The position numbers and the translations under genes were made by a program. Shown here piece after piece: positions 11,390 to 25,300 of a stretch of 64,000 bases of DNA. Source of the DNA: Luzula sylvatica (Eukaryota; Streptophyta; Magnoliopsida; Poales; Juncaceae). Each line of letters begins with the position of its first letter. The first letter of the stretch is position 1. The stretch is from assembly GCA_946800325.1 (NCBI GenBank), contig OX326956.1, positions 71,869,087 to 71,933,086 on the forward strand, given 5' to 3'. The notes under the pieces are model-generated. The model was given only the letters and a program-made list of their open reading frames with translations. It did no database searches and was not told the origin of the DNA.

Positions 11390-14300
11390 GTTTTGAATCG
11401 AAAAACAAACTTTCTTAGTGTTTGTGAAATTTGGTGAAAAGTTATGTACTAAAAGATACGATACAAATGATCTAAAAACATGTTATTTGAACTCCTCAAA
11501 GCGTTAAAATCTTGTTTTGAATCGAAAAACAAACTTTCTTAGTGTTTGTAAAATTTGGTGAAAAGTTATGTACTAAAAGATACGATACAAATGATCTAAA
11601 AACATGTTATTTGAACTCCTCAAAGCGTTATAATCTAGTTTTGAATCGAAAAACAAACTTTCTTAGTGTTTGTGAAATTTGGTGAAAAGTTATGTACTAA
11701 AAGATACGATACAAATGATCCAAAAACATGTTATTTGAACTCCTCAAAGCGTTAAAATCTTGTTTTGAATCGAAAAACAAAGTTTCTTAGTGTTTGCGAA
11801 ATTTGGTGAAAAGTTATGTACTAAAAGATACGATACAAATGATCTAAAAACATGTTATTTGAACTCCTCAAAGCGTTAAAATCTGGTTTTGAATCGAAAA
11901 GCAAACTTTCTTAGTGTTTGTGAAATTTGGTGAAAAGTTATGTACGAAAAGATACGATACAAATGATCTAAAAACACGTTATTTGAACTCCACAACGCGT
12001 TAAAATCTTGTTTTGAATCGAAAAACAAACTTTCTTAGTGTATGTGAAATTTGGTGAAAAGTTATGTACTAAAAGATACGATACAAATGATCCAAAAACA
12101 TGTTATTTGAACTCCTCAAAGCGTTAAAATCTTGTTTTGAATCGAAAAACAAAGTTTCTTAGTGTTTGCGAAATTTGGTGAAAAGTTATGTACTAAAAGA
12201 TACGATACAAATGATCTAAAAACAAGTTATTTGAACTCCTCAAAGCGTTAAAATCTTGTTTTGAATCGAAAAACAAACTTTCTTAGTGTTTGTGAAATTT
12301 GGTGAAAAGTTATGTACGAAAAGATACAATACAAATGATCTAAAAACACGTTATTTGAACTCCACAACGCGTTAAAATCTTGTTTTGAATCGAAAAACAA
12401 ACTTTCTTAGTGTTTGTGAAATTTGGTGAAAATTTATGTACTAAAAGATACGATACAAATGATCTAAAAACACGTTATTTGAACTCTCCAAAGCGTTAAA
12501 ATCTTGTTTTGAATCGAAAAACAAACTTTCTTAGTGTTTGTGAAATTTGGTGAAAAGTTATGTACTAAAAGATACGATACAAATGATCTAAAACCACGTT
12601 ATTTGAACTCCTCAAAGCGTTAAAATCTGGTTTTGAATCGAAAAACAAACTTTCTTAGTGTTTGTGAAATTTGGTGAAAAGTTATGTACTAAAAGATACG
12701 ATACAAATGATCTAAAAACATGTTATTTGAACTCCTCAAAGCGTTAAAATCTTGTTTTGAATCGAAAAACAAACTTTCTTAGTGTTCGTGAAATTTGGTG
12801 AAAAGTTATGTACTAAAAGATACGATACAAATGATCCAAAAACATGTTATTTGAACTCCTCAAAGCGTTAAAATCTTGTTTTGAATCGAAAAACAAACTT
12901 TCTTAGTGTTTGCGAAATTTGGTGCAAAGTTTTGTACTAAAAGATACGATACAAATGATCTAAAAACATGTTATTTGAACTCTCCAAAGCGTTAAAATCT
13001 TGTTTTGAATCGAAAAACATACTTTCTTAGTGTTTGTGAAATTTGGTGAAAAGTTATGTAGTAAAAGATACGATACAAATGATCTAAAAACATGTTATTT
13101 GAACTCCTCAAAGCGTTAAAATCTGGTTTTGAATCGAAAAACAAACTTTCTTAGTGTTTGTGAAATTTGGTGAAAAGTTATGTACTAAAAGATACGATAC
13201 AAATGATCTAAAAACATGTTATTTGAACTCTCCAAAGCGTTAAAATCTTGTTTTGAATCGAAAAACATACTTTCTTAGTGTTTGTGAAATTTGGTGAAAA
13301 GTTATGTAGTAAAAGATACGATACAAATGATCTAAAAACATGTTATTTGAACTCCTCAAAGAGTTAAAATCTGGTTTTGAATCGAAAAACAAACTTTCTT
13401 AGTGTTTGTGAAATTTGGTGAAAAGTTATGTACTAAAGGATACGATACAAATGATCTAAAAACACGTTATTTGAACTCCTCAAAGCGTTAAAATCTTCTT
13501 TTGAATCGAAAAACAAACTTTCTTAGTGTTTGTGAAATTTGGTGAAAAGTTATGTACTAAAAGATACGATACAAATGATCTAAAAACACGTTATTTGAAC
13601 TCTCCAAAGCGTTAAAATCTTGTTTTGAATCGAAAAACAAACTTTCTTAGTGTTTGTGAAATTTGGTGAAAAGTTATGTACTAAAAGATACGATACAAAT
13701 GATCTAAAAACATGTTATTTGAACTCTCCAAAGCGTTAAAATCTTGTTTTGAATCGAAAAACAAACTTTCTTAGTGTTTGTGAAATTTGGTGAAAAGTTA
13801 TGTACAAAAAGATACGATACAAATGATCTAAAAACATGTTATTTGAACTCCTCAAAGCGTTAAAATCTTGTTTTGATTCGAAAAACAAACTTTCTTAGTG
13901 TTTGTGAAATTTGGTGAAAAGTTATGTACTAAAAGATACGATACAAATGAACTAAAAACACGTTATATGAACTCTCCAAAGCGTTAAAATCTTGTTTTGA
14001 ATCGAAAAACAAATTTTCTTAGTGTTTGTGAAATTTGGTGAAAAGTTATGTACTAAAAGATACGATACAAATGATCTAAAAACACGTTATTTGAACTCCA
14101 CAACGCGTTAAAATCTTGTTTTGAATCGAAAAACAAACTTTCTTAGTGTTTGTGAAATTTGGTGAAAAGTTATGTACTAAAAGATACGATACAAATGATC
14201 TAAAAACACGTTATTTGAACTCTCCAAAGCGTTAAAATCTAATTTTGAATCGAAAAACAAACTTTCTTAGTGTTTGTGAAATTTGGTGAAAAGTTATGTA

Positions 14301-17300
14301 GTAAAAGATACGATACAAATCATCTAAAAACATGTTATTTGAACTCCTCAAAGCGTTAAAATCTGGTTTTGAATCGAAAAACAAACTTTCTTAGTGTTTG
14401 TGAAATTTGGTGAAAAGTTATGTACTAAAGGATACGATACAAATGATCTAAAAACACGTTATTTGAACTCCACAACGCGTTAAAATCTTGTTTTGAATCG
14501 AAAAACAAACTTTCTTAGTGTTTGTGAAATTTGGTGAAAAGTTATGTACTAAAAGATACGATACAAATGATCTAAAAACACGTTATTTGAACTCTCCAAA
14601 GCGTTAAAATCTTGTTTTGAATCGAAAAACAAACTTTCTTAGTGTTTGTGAAATTTGGTGAAAAGTTATGTACTAAAAGATACGATACAAATGATCTAAA
14701 AACACGTTATTTGAACTCTCCAAAGCGTTAAAATCTTGTTTTGAATCGAAAAACAAACTTTCTTAGTGTTTGTGAAATTTGGTGAAAAGTTATGTACTAA
14801 AAGATACGATACAAATGATCTAAAAACATGTTATTTGAACTCCTCAAAGCGTTAAAATCTTGTTTTGAATCGAAAAACAAACTTTCTTAGTGTTTGTGAA
14901 ATTTGGTGAAAAGTTATGTACGAAAAGATACGATACAAATGATCTAAAAACACGTTATTTGAACTCCACAACGCGTTAAAATCTTGTTTTGAATCGAAAA
15001 ACAAACTTTCTTAGTGTTTGTGAAATTTGGTGAAAAGTTATGTACTAAAAGATACGATACAAATGATCTAAAAACACGTTATTTGAACTCTCCAAAGCGT
15101 TAAAATCTTGTTTTGAATCGAAAAACAAACTTTCTTAGTGTTTGTGAAATTTGGTGAAAAGTTATGTACTAAAAGATACGATACAAATGATCCAAAAACA
15201 TGTTATTTGAACTCCTCAAAGCGTTAAAATCTTGTTTTGAATCGAAAAACAAAGTTTCTTAGTGTTTGCGAAATTTGGTGAAAAGTTATGTACTAAAAGA
15301 TACGATACAAATGATCTAAAAACATGTTATTTGAACTCCTCAAAGCGTTAAAATCTTGTTTTGAATCGAAAAACAAACTTTCTTAGTGTTTGTGAAATTT
15401 GGTGAAAAGTTATGTACGAAAAGATACGATACAAATGATCTAAAAACACGTTATTTGAACTCCACAACGCGTTAAAATGTTGTTTTGAATCGAAAAACAA
15501 ACTTTCTTAGTGTTTGTGAAATTTGGTGAAAAGTTATGTACTAAAAGATACGATACAAATGATCTAAAAACACGTTATTTGAACTCCTCAAAGCGTTAAA
15601 ATCTTGTTTTGAATCGAAAAACAAACTTTCTTAGTGTTTGTGAAATTTGGTGAAAAGTTATGTACTAAAAGATACGATACAAATGATCTAAAAACATGTT
15701 ATTTGAACTCCTCAAAGCGTTAAAATCTAGTTTTGAATCGAAAAACAAACTTTCTTAGTGTTTGTGAAATTTGGTGAAAAGTTATGTACTAAAAGATACG
15801 ATACAAATGATTTAAAAACATGTTATTTGAACTCCTCAAAGCGTTAAAATCTTGTTTTGAATCGAAAAACAAACTTTCTTAGTGTTTGTGAAATTTGGTG
15901 AAAAGTTATGTACTAAAAGATACGATACAAATGATCTAAAAACATGTTATTTGAACTCCTCAAAGCGTTAAAATCTTGTTTTGAATCGAAAAACAAACTT
16001 TCTTAGTGTTTGTGAAATTTGGTGAAAAGTTATGTACTAAAAGATACGATACAAATGATCTAAAAACATGTTATTTGAACTCCTCAAAGCGTTATAATCT
16101 AGTTTTGAATCGAAAAACAAACTTTCTTAGTGTTTGTGAAATTTGGTGAAAAGTTATGTACTAAAAGATACGATACAAATGATCCAAAAACATGTTATTT
16201 GAACTCCTCAATGCGTTAAAATCTTGTTTTGAATCGAAAAACAAAGTTTCTTAGTGTTTGCGAAATTTGGTGAAAAGTTATGTACTAAAAGATACGATAC
16301 AAATGATCTAAAAACATGTTATTTGAACTCCTCAAAGCGTTAAAATCTGGTTTTGAATCGAAAAGCAAACTTTCTTAGTGTTTGTGAAATTTGGTGAAAA
16401 GTTATGGACGAAAAGATACGATACAAATGATCTAAAAACACGTTATTTGAACTCCACAACGCGTTAAAATCTTGTTTTGAATCGAAAAACAAACTTTCTT
16501 AGTGTATGTGAAATTTGGTGAAAAGTTATGTACTAAAAGATACGATACAAATGATCCAAAAACATGTTATTTGAACTCCTCAAAGCGTTAAAATCTTGTT
16601 TTGAATCGAAAAACAAAGTTTCTTAGTGTTTGCGAAATTTGGTGAAAAGTTATGTACTAAAAGATACGATACAAATGATCTAAAAACAAGTTATTTGAAC
16701 TCCTCAAAGCGTTAAAATCTTGTTTTGAATCGAAAAACAAACTTTCTTAGTGTTTGTGAAATTTGGTGAAAAGTTATGTACGAAAAGATACAATACAAAT
16801 GATCTAAAAACACGTTATTTGAACTCCACAACGCGTTAAAATCTTGTTTTGAATCGAAAAACAAACTTTCTTAGTGTTTGTGAAATTTGGTGAAAAGTTA
16901 TGTACTAAAAGATACGATACAAATGATCTAAAAACACGTTATTTGAACTCTCCAAAGCGTTAAAATCTTGTTTTGAATCGAAAAACAAACTTTCTTAGTG
17001 TTTGTGAAATTTGGTGAAAAGTTATGTACTAAAAGATACGATACAAATGATCTAAAACCACGTTATTTGAACTCCTCAAAGCGTTAAAATCTGGTTTTGA
17101 ATCGAAAAACAAACTTTCTTAGTGTTTGTGAAATTTGGTGAAAAGTTATGTACTAAAAGATACGATACAAATGATCTAAAAACATGTTATTTGAACTCCT
17201 CAAAGCGTTAAAATCTTGTTTTGAATCGAAAAACAAACTTTCTTAGTGTTCGTGAAATTTGGTGAAAAGTTATGTACTAAAAGATACGATACAAATGATC

Positions 17301-20300
17301 CAAAAACATGTTATTTGAACTCCTCAAAGCGTTAAAATCTTGTTTTGAATCGAAAAACAAACTTTCTTAGTGTTTGCGAAATTTGGTGCAAAGTTTTGTA
17401 CTAAAAGATACGATACAAATGATCTAAAAACATGTTATTTGAACTCTCCAAAGCGTTAAAATCTTGTTTTGAATCGAAAAACATACTTTCTTAGTGTTTG
17501 TGAAATTTGGTGAAAAGTTATGTAGTAAAAGATACGATACAAATGATCTAAAAACATGTTATTTGAACTCCTCAAAGCGTTAAAATCTGGTTTTGAATCG
17601 AAAAACAAACTTTCTTAGTGTTTGTGAAATTTGGTGAAAAGTTATGTACTAAAAGATACGATACAAATGATCTAAAAACATGTTATTTGAACTCTCCAAA
17701 GCGTTAAAATCTTGTTTTGAATCGAAAAACATACTTTCTTAGTGTTTGTGAAATTTGGTGAAAAGTTATGTAGTAAAAGATACGATACAAATGATCTAAA
17801 AACATGTTATTTGAACTCCTCAAAGCGTTAAAATCTGGTTTTGAATCGAAAAACAAACTTTCTTAGTGTTTGTGAAATTTGGTGAAAAGTTATGTACTAA
17901 AGGATACGATACAAATGATCTAAAAACACGTTATTTGAACTCCTCAAAGCGTTAAAATCTTGTTTTGAATCGAAAAACAAACTTTCTTAGTGTTTGTGAA
18001 ATTTGGTGAAAAGTTATGTACTAAAAGATACGATACAAATGATCTAAAAACACGTTATTTGAACTCTCCAAAGCGTTAAAATCTTGTTTTGAATCGAAAA
18101 ACAAACTTTCTTAGTGTTTGTGAAATTTGGTGAAAAGTTATGTACTAAAAGATACGATACAAATGATCTAAAAACATGTTATTTGAACTCTCCAAAGCGT
18201 TAAAATCTTGTTTTGAATCGAAAAACAAACTTTCTTAGTGTTTGTGAAATTTGGTGAAAAGTTATGTACAAAAAGATACGATACAAATGATCTAAAAACA
18301 TGTTATTTGAACTCCTCAAAGCGTTAAAATCTTGTTTTGATTCGAAAAACAAACTTTCTTAGTGTTTGTGAAATTTGGTGAAAAGTTATGTACTAAAAGA
18401 TACGATACAAATGAACTAAAAACACGTTATATGAACTCTCCAAAGCGTTAAAATCTTGTTTTGAATCGAAAAACAAATTTTCTTAGTGTTTGTGAAATTT
18501 GGTGAAAAGTTATGTACTAAAAGATACGATACAAATGATCTAAAAACACGTTATTTGAACTCCACAACGCGTTAAAATCTTGTTTTGAATCGAAAAACAA
18601 ACTTTCTTAGTGTTTGTGAAATTTGGTGAAAAGTTATGTACTAAAAGATACGATACAAATGATCTAAAAACACGTTATTTGAACTCTCCAAAGCGTTAAA
18701 ATCTAATTTTGAATCGAAAAACAAACTTTCTTAGTGTTTGTGAAATTTGGTGAAAAGTTATGTAGTAAAAGATACGATACAAATGATCTAAAAACATGTT
18801 ATTTGAACTCCTCAAAGCGTTAAAATCTGGTTTTGAATCGAAAAACAAACTTTCTTAGTGTTTGTGAAATTTGGTGAAAAGTTATGTACTAAAGGATACG
18901 ATACAAATGATCTAAAAACACGTTATTTGAACTCCACAACGCGTTAAAATCTTGTTTTGAATCGAAAAACAAACTTTCTTAGTGTTTGTGAAATTTGGTG
19001 AAAAGTTATGTACTAAAAGATACGATACAAATGATCTAAAAACACGTTATTTGAACTCTCCAAAGCGTTAAATTCTTGTTTTGAATCGAAAAACAAACTT
19101 TCTTAGTGTTTGTGAAATTTGGTGAAAAGTTATGTACTAAAAGATACGATACAAATGATCTAAAAACACGTTATTTGAACTCTCCAAAGCGTTAAAATCT
19201 TGTTTTGAATCGAAAAACAAACTTTCTTAGTGTTTGTGAAATTTGGTCAAAAGTTATGTACTAAAAGATACGATACAAATGATCTAAAAACATGTTATTT
19301 GAACTCCTCAAAGCGTTAAAATCTTGTTTTGAATCGAAAAACAAACTTTCTTAGTGTTTGAGAAATTTGGTGAAAAGTTATGTACTAAAAGATACGATAC
19401 AAATGAACTAAAAACACGTTATATGAACTCTCCAAAGCGTTAAAATCTTGTTTTGAATCGAAAAACAAACTTTCTTAGTGTTTGTGAAATTTGGTGAAAA
19501 GTTATGTACTAAAAGATACGATACAAATGATCTAAAAACACGTTATTTGAACTCTCCAAAGCGTTAAAATCTTGTTTTGAATCGAAAAACAAACTTTCTT
19601 AGTGTTTGTGAAATTTGGTCAAAAGTTATGTACTAAAAGATACGATACAAATGATCCAAAAACATGTTATTTGAACTCCTCAATGCGTTAAAATCTTGTT
19701 TTGAATCGAAAAACAAACTTTCTTAGTGTTTGCGAAATTTGGTGAAAAGTTATGTACTAAAAGATACGATACAAATGATCTAAAAACATGTTATTTGAAC
19801 TCCTCAAAGCGTTAAAATCTTGTTTTGAATCGAAAAACAAACTTTCTTAGTGTTTGTGAAATTTGGTGAAAAGTTATGTACTAAAAGATACGATACAAAT
19901 GATCTAAAAACATGTTATTTGAACTCCTCAAAGCGTTAAAATCTAGTTTTGAATCGAAAAACAAACTTTCTTAGTGTTTGTGAAATTTGGTGAAAAGTTA
20001 TGTACTAAAAGATACGATACAAATGATTTAAAAACATGTTATTTGAACTCCTCAAAGCGTTAAAATCTTGTTTTGAATCGAAAAACAAACTTTCTTAGTG
20101 TTTGCGAAATTTGGTGAAAAGTTATGTACTAAAAGATACGATACAAATGATCTAAAAACATGTTATTTGAACTCCTCAAAGCGTTAAAATCTTGTTTTGA
20201 ATCGAAAAACAAACTTTCTTAGTGTTTGTGAAATTTGGTGAAAAGTTATGTACAAAAAGATACGATACAAATTATCTAAAAACATGTTATTTGAACTCCT

Positions 20301-22360
20301 CAAAGCTTTAAAATCTAGTTTTGAATCGAAAAACAAACTTTCTTAGTGTTTGTTAAATTTGGTGAAAAGTTATGTACTAAAAGATACGATACAAATGATC
20401 TAAAAACGTGTTATTTGAACTCCTCAAAGCGTTAAAATCTTGTTTTGAATCGAAAAACAAACTTTCTTAGTGTTTGTGAAATTTGGTGAAAAGTTATGTA
20501 CTAAAAGATACGATACAAATGATCTAAAAATATGTTATTTGAACTCCTCAAAGCGTTAAAATCTTGTTTTGAATCGAAAAACAAACTTTCTTAGTGTTTG
20601 TGAAATTTGGTGAAAAGTTATGTACTAAAAGATACGATACAAATGATCTAAAAACATGTTATTTGAACTCTCCAAAGCGTTAAAATCTTGTTTTGAATCG
20701 AAAAACAAACTTTCTTAGTGTTTGTGAAATTTGGTGAAAAGTTATGTAGTAAAAGATACGATACAAATGATCTAAAAACATGTTATTTGAACTCCTCAAA
20801 GCGTTAAAATCTGGTTTTGAATCGAAAAACAAACTTTCTTAGTGTTTGTGAAATTTGGTGAAAAGTTATGTACGAAAAGATACGATACAAATGATCTAAA
20901 AACACGTTATTTGAACTCCACAACGCGTTAAAATCTTGTTTTGAATCGAAAAACAAACTTTCTTAGTGTTTGTGAAATTTGGTGAAAAGTTATGTACTAA
21001 AAGATACGATACAAATGATCCAAAAACATGTTATTTGAACTCCTCAAAGCGTTAAAATCTTGTTTTGAATCGAAAAACAAAGTTTCTTAGTGTTTGCGAA
21101 ATTTGGTGAAAAGTTATGTACTAAAAGATACGATACAAATGATCTAAAAACATGTTATTTGAACTCCTCAAAGCGTTAAAATCTTGTTTTGAATCGAAAA
21201 ACAAACTTTCTTAGTGTTTGTGAAATTTGGTGAAAAGTTATGTACGAAAATATACGATACAAATGATCTAAAAACACGTTATTTGAACTCCACAACGCGT
21301 TAAAATCTTGTTTTGAATCGAAAAACAAACTTTCTTAGTGTTTGTGAAATTTGGTGAAAAGTTATGTACTAAAAGATACGATACAAATGATCTAAAAACA
21401 CGTTATTTGAACTCTCCAAAGCGTTAAAATCTTGTTTTGAATCGAAAAACAAACTTTCTTAGTGTTTGTGAAATTTGGTGAAAAGTTATGTACTAAAAGA
21501 AACGATACAAATGATCTAAAAACACGTTATTTGAACTCTCCAAAGCGTTAAAATCTTGTTTTGAATCGAAAAACAAACTTTCTTAGTGTTTGTGAAATTT
21601 GGTGAAAAGTTATGTACAAAAAGATACGATACAAATGATCTAAAAACATGTTATTTGAACTCCTCAAAGCGTTAAAATCTTGTTTTGAATCGAAAAACAA
21701 ACTTTCTTAGTGTTTGAGAAATTTGGTGAAAAGTTATGTACTAAAAGATACGATACAAATGAACTAAAAACACGTTATATGAACTCTCCAAAGCGTTAAA
21801 ATCTTGTTTTGAATCGAAAAACAAACTTTCTTAGTGTTTGTGAAATTTGGTGAAAAGTTATGTACTAAAAGATACGATACAAATGATCTAAAAACACGTT
21901 ATTTGAACTCCTCAAAGCGTTAAAATCTGGTTTTGAATCGAAAAACAAACTTTCTTAGTGTTTGTGAAATTTGGTGAAAAGTTATGTACTAAAAGATACG
22001 ATACAAATGATCTAAAAACATGTTATTTGAACTCCTCAAAGCGTTAAAATCTTGTTTTGAATCGAAAAACAAACTTTCTTAGTGTTTGTGAAATTTGGTG
22101 AAAAGTTATGTACTAAAAGATACGATACAAATGATCCAAAAACATGTTATTTGAACTCCTCAAAGCGTTAAAATCTTGTTTTGAATCGAAAAACAAACTT
22201 TCTTAGTGTTTGCGAAATTTGGTGAAAAGTTATGTACTAAAAGATACGATACAAATGATCTAAAAACATGTTATTTGAACTCCTCAAAGCGTTAAAATCT
22301 TGTTTTGAATCGAAAAACAAACTTTCTTAGTGTTTGTGAAATTTGGTGAAAAGTTATGTA
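11390..22360 (+). repeat. 90-monomer higher-order repeat, copy 2, one monomer shorter
   Basis: Matches copy 1 at an offset of 11,160 bp up to about 19500 and at 11,036 bp (one monomer less) afterwards, for example AGCTTTAAA at 9268 and 20304. The match ends at 22361, where copy 1 has CGAAAA (11325) and this copy has CTAAAA. Over the first 8 kb the only base difference I noticed is near 15479 (AAATGT here, AAATCT in copy 1). Such near-identity over about 11 kb indicates a very recent duplication. Confidence 0.92.
19469..19716 (+). repeat. Recombinant junction: three monomers replaced by two
   Basis: In copy 1 of the 90-mer the monomers at 8309, 8433 and 8557 follow the GAACTAAAA monomer at 8185. 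Here the equivalent monomer (19345) is followed by only two. The first (19469-19592) is identical to the type at 7937-8060. The second (19593-19716) starts like 8061-8184, with the otherwise rare GGTCAAAAG variant (C at 19620), but ends like 8557-8680, with GATCC (C at 19657) and CAATGC (19681). The crossover therefore lies between 19621 and 19656 and is in exact monomer register. It accounts for the 124-bp change in offset between the two 90-mer copies. Confidence 0.9.
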
Positions 22361-25300
22361 CTAAAAGATACGATACAAATGATCTAAAAACATGTTATTT
22401 GAACTCCTCAAAGCGTTAAAATCTAGTTTTGAATCGAAAAACAAACTTTCTTAGTGTTTGTGAAATTTGGAGAAAAGTTATGTATTAAAAGATACGATAC
22501 AAATGATTTAAAAACATGTTATTTGAACTCCTCAAAGCGTTAAAATCTTGTTTTGAATCGAAAAACAAACTTTCTTAGTGTTTGTGAAATTTGGTGAAAA
22601 GTTATGTACTAAAAGATACGATACAAATGATCTAAAAACATGTTATTTGAACTCCTCAAAGCGTTAAAATCTTGTTTTGAATCGAAAAACAAACTTTCTT
22701 AGTGTTTGTGAAATTTGGTGAAAAGTTATGTACTAAAAGATACGATACAAATGGTCTAAAAACATGTTATTTGAACTCCTCAAAGCGTTATAATCTAGTT
22801 TTGAATCGAAAAACAAACTTTCTTAGCGTTTGTGAAATTTGGTGAAAAGTTATGTACTAAAAGATACGATACAAATGATCTAAAAACATGTTATTTGAAC
22901 TCCTCAAAGCGTTATAATCTAGTTTTGAATCGAAAAACAAACTTTCTTAGTGTTTGTGAAATTTGGTGAAAAGTTATGTACTAAAAGATACGATACAAAT
23001 GATCCAAAAACATGTTATTTGAACTCCTCAAAGCGTTAAAATCTTGTTTTGAATCGAAAAACAAAGTTTCTTAGTGTTTGCGAAATTTGGTGAAAAGTTA
23101 TGTACTAAAAGATACGATACAAATGATCTAAAAACATGTTATTTGAACTCCTCAAAGCGTTAAAATCTGGTTTTGAATCGAAAAGCAAACTTTCTTAGTG
23201 TTTGTGAAATTTGGTGAAAAGTTACGTACGAAAAGATACGATACAAATGATCTAAAAACACGTTATTTGAACTCCACAACGCGTTAAAATCTTGTTTTGA
23301 ATCGAAAAACAAACTTTCTTAGTGTTTGTGAAATTTGGTGAAAAGTTATGTACTAAAAGATACGATACAAATGATCCAAAAACATGTTATTTGAACTCCT
23401 CAAAGCGTTAAAATCTTGTTTTGAATCGAAAAACAAAGTTTCTTAGTGTTTGCGAAATTTGGTGAAAAGTTATGTACTAAAAGATACGATACAAATGATC
23501 TAAAAACAAGTTATTTGAACTCCTCAAAGCGTTAAAATCTTGTTTTGAATCGAAAAACAAACTTTCTTAGTGTTTGTGAATTTGGTGAAAACTTATGTAC
23601 GAAAAGATACAATACAAATGATCTAAAAACACGTTATTTGAACTCCACAACGCGTTAAAATCTTGTTTTGAATCGAAAAACAAACTTTCTTAGTGTTTGT
23701 GAAATTTGGTGAAAAGTTATGTACTAAAAGATACGATACAAATGATCTAAAAACACGTTATTTGAACTCTCCAAAGCGTTAAAATCTTGTTTTGAATCGA
23801 AAAACAAACTTTCTTAGTGTTTGTGAAATTTGGTGAAAAGTTATGTACTAAAAGATACGATACAATTGATCTGAAAACACGTTATTTGAACTCCTCAAAG
23901 CGTTAAAATCTGGTTTTGAATCGAAAAACAAACTTTCTTAGTGTTTGTGAAATTTGGTGAAAAGTTATGTACTAAAAGATACGATACAAATGATCTAAAA
24001 ACATGTTATTTGAACTCCTCAAAGCGTTAAAATCTTGTTTTGAATCGAAAAACAAACTTTCTTAGTGTTTGTGAAATTTGGTGAAAAGTTATGTACAAAA
24101 AGATACGATACAAATGATCTAAAATATGTTATTTGAACTCCTCAAAGTGTTAAAATCTTGTTTTGAATCGAAAAACAAACTTTCTTAGTGTTTGCGAAAT
24201 TTGGTGAAAAGTTATGTACTAAAAGATACGATACAAATGATCTAAAAACATGTTATTTGAACTCCTCAAAGCGTTATAATCTAGTTTTGAATCGAAAAAC
24301 AAACTTTCTTAGTGTTTGTGAAATTTGGTGAAAATTTATGTACTAAAAGATACGATACAAATGATCTAAAAACATGTTATTTGAACTCCTCAAAGCGTTA
24401 AAATGTTGTTTTGAATCGAAAAACAAAGTTTCTTAGTGTTTGCGAAATTTGGTGAAAAGTTATGTACTAAAAGATACGATACAAATGATCTAAAAACATG
24501 TTATTTGAACTCCTCAAAGCGTTAAAATCTTGTTTTGAATCGAAAAACAAACTTTCTTAGTGTTTGTGAAATTTGGTGAAAAGTTATGTACTAAAAGATA
24601 CGATACAAATGATCTAAAAACATGTTTTTTGAACTCTCCAAAGCGTTAAAATCTTGTTTTGAATCGAAAAACAAACTTTCTTAGTGTTTGTGAAATTTGG
24701 TGAAAAGTTATGTAGTAAAAGATACGATACAAATGATCTAAAAACATGTTATTTGAACTCCTCAAAGCGTTAAAATCTGGTTTTGAATCGAAAAACAAAC
24801 TTTCTTAGTGTTTGTGAAATTTGGTGAAAAGTTATGTACGAAAAGATACGATACAAATGATCTAAAAACACGTTATTTGAACTCCACAACGCGTTAAAAT
24901 CTTGTTTTGAATCGAAAAACAAACTTTCTTAGTGTTTGTGAAATTTGGTGAAAAGTTATGTACTAAAAGATACGATACAAATGATCCAAAAACATGTTAT
25001 TTGAACTCCTCAAAGCGTTAAAATCTTGTTTTGAATCGAAAAACAAAGTTTATTAGTGTTTGCGAAATTTGGTGAAAAGTTATGTACTAAAAGATACGAT
25101 ACAACTGATCTAAAAACATGTTATTTGAACTCCTCAAAGCGTTAAAATCTTGTTTTGAATCGAAAAACAAACTTTCTTAGTGTTTGTGAAATTTGGTGAA
25201 AAGTTATGTACGAAAAGATACAATACAAATGATCTAAAAACACGTTATTTGAACTCCACAACGCGTTAAAATCTTGTTTTGAATCGAAAAACAAACTTTC

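Noticed and set aside
230..22360. Assembly artefact (false duplication) as the explanation for the near-identical 11-kb copies
   Set aside because: Not fully excluded. The copies differ by an internal 124-bp length change at a chimeric monomer and by at least one private substitution, and they are flanked by different monomers, which favours a real duplication. Read-depth and spanning long reads would decide.
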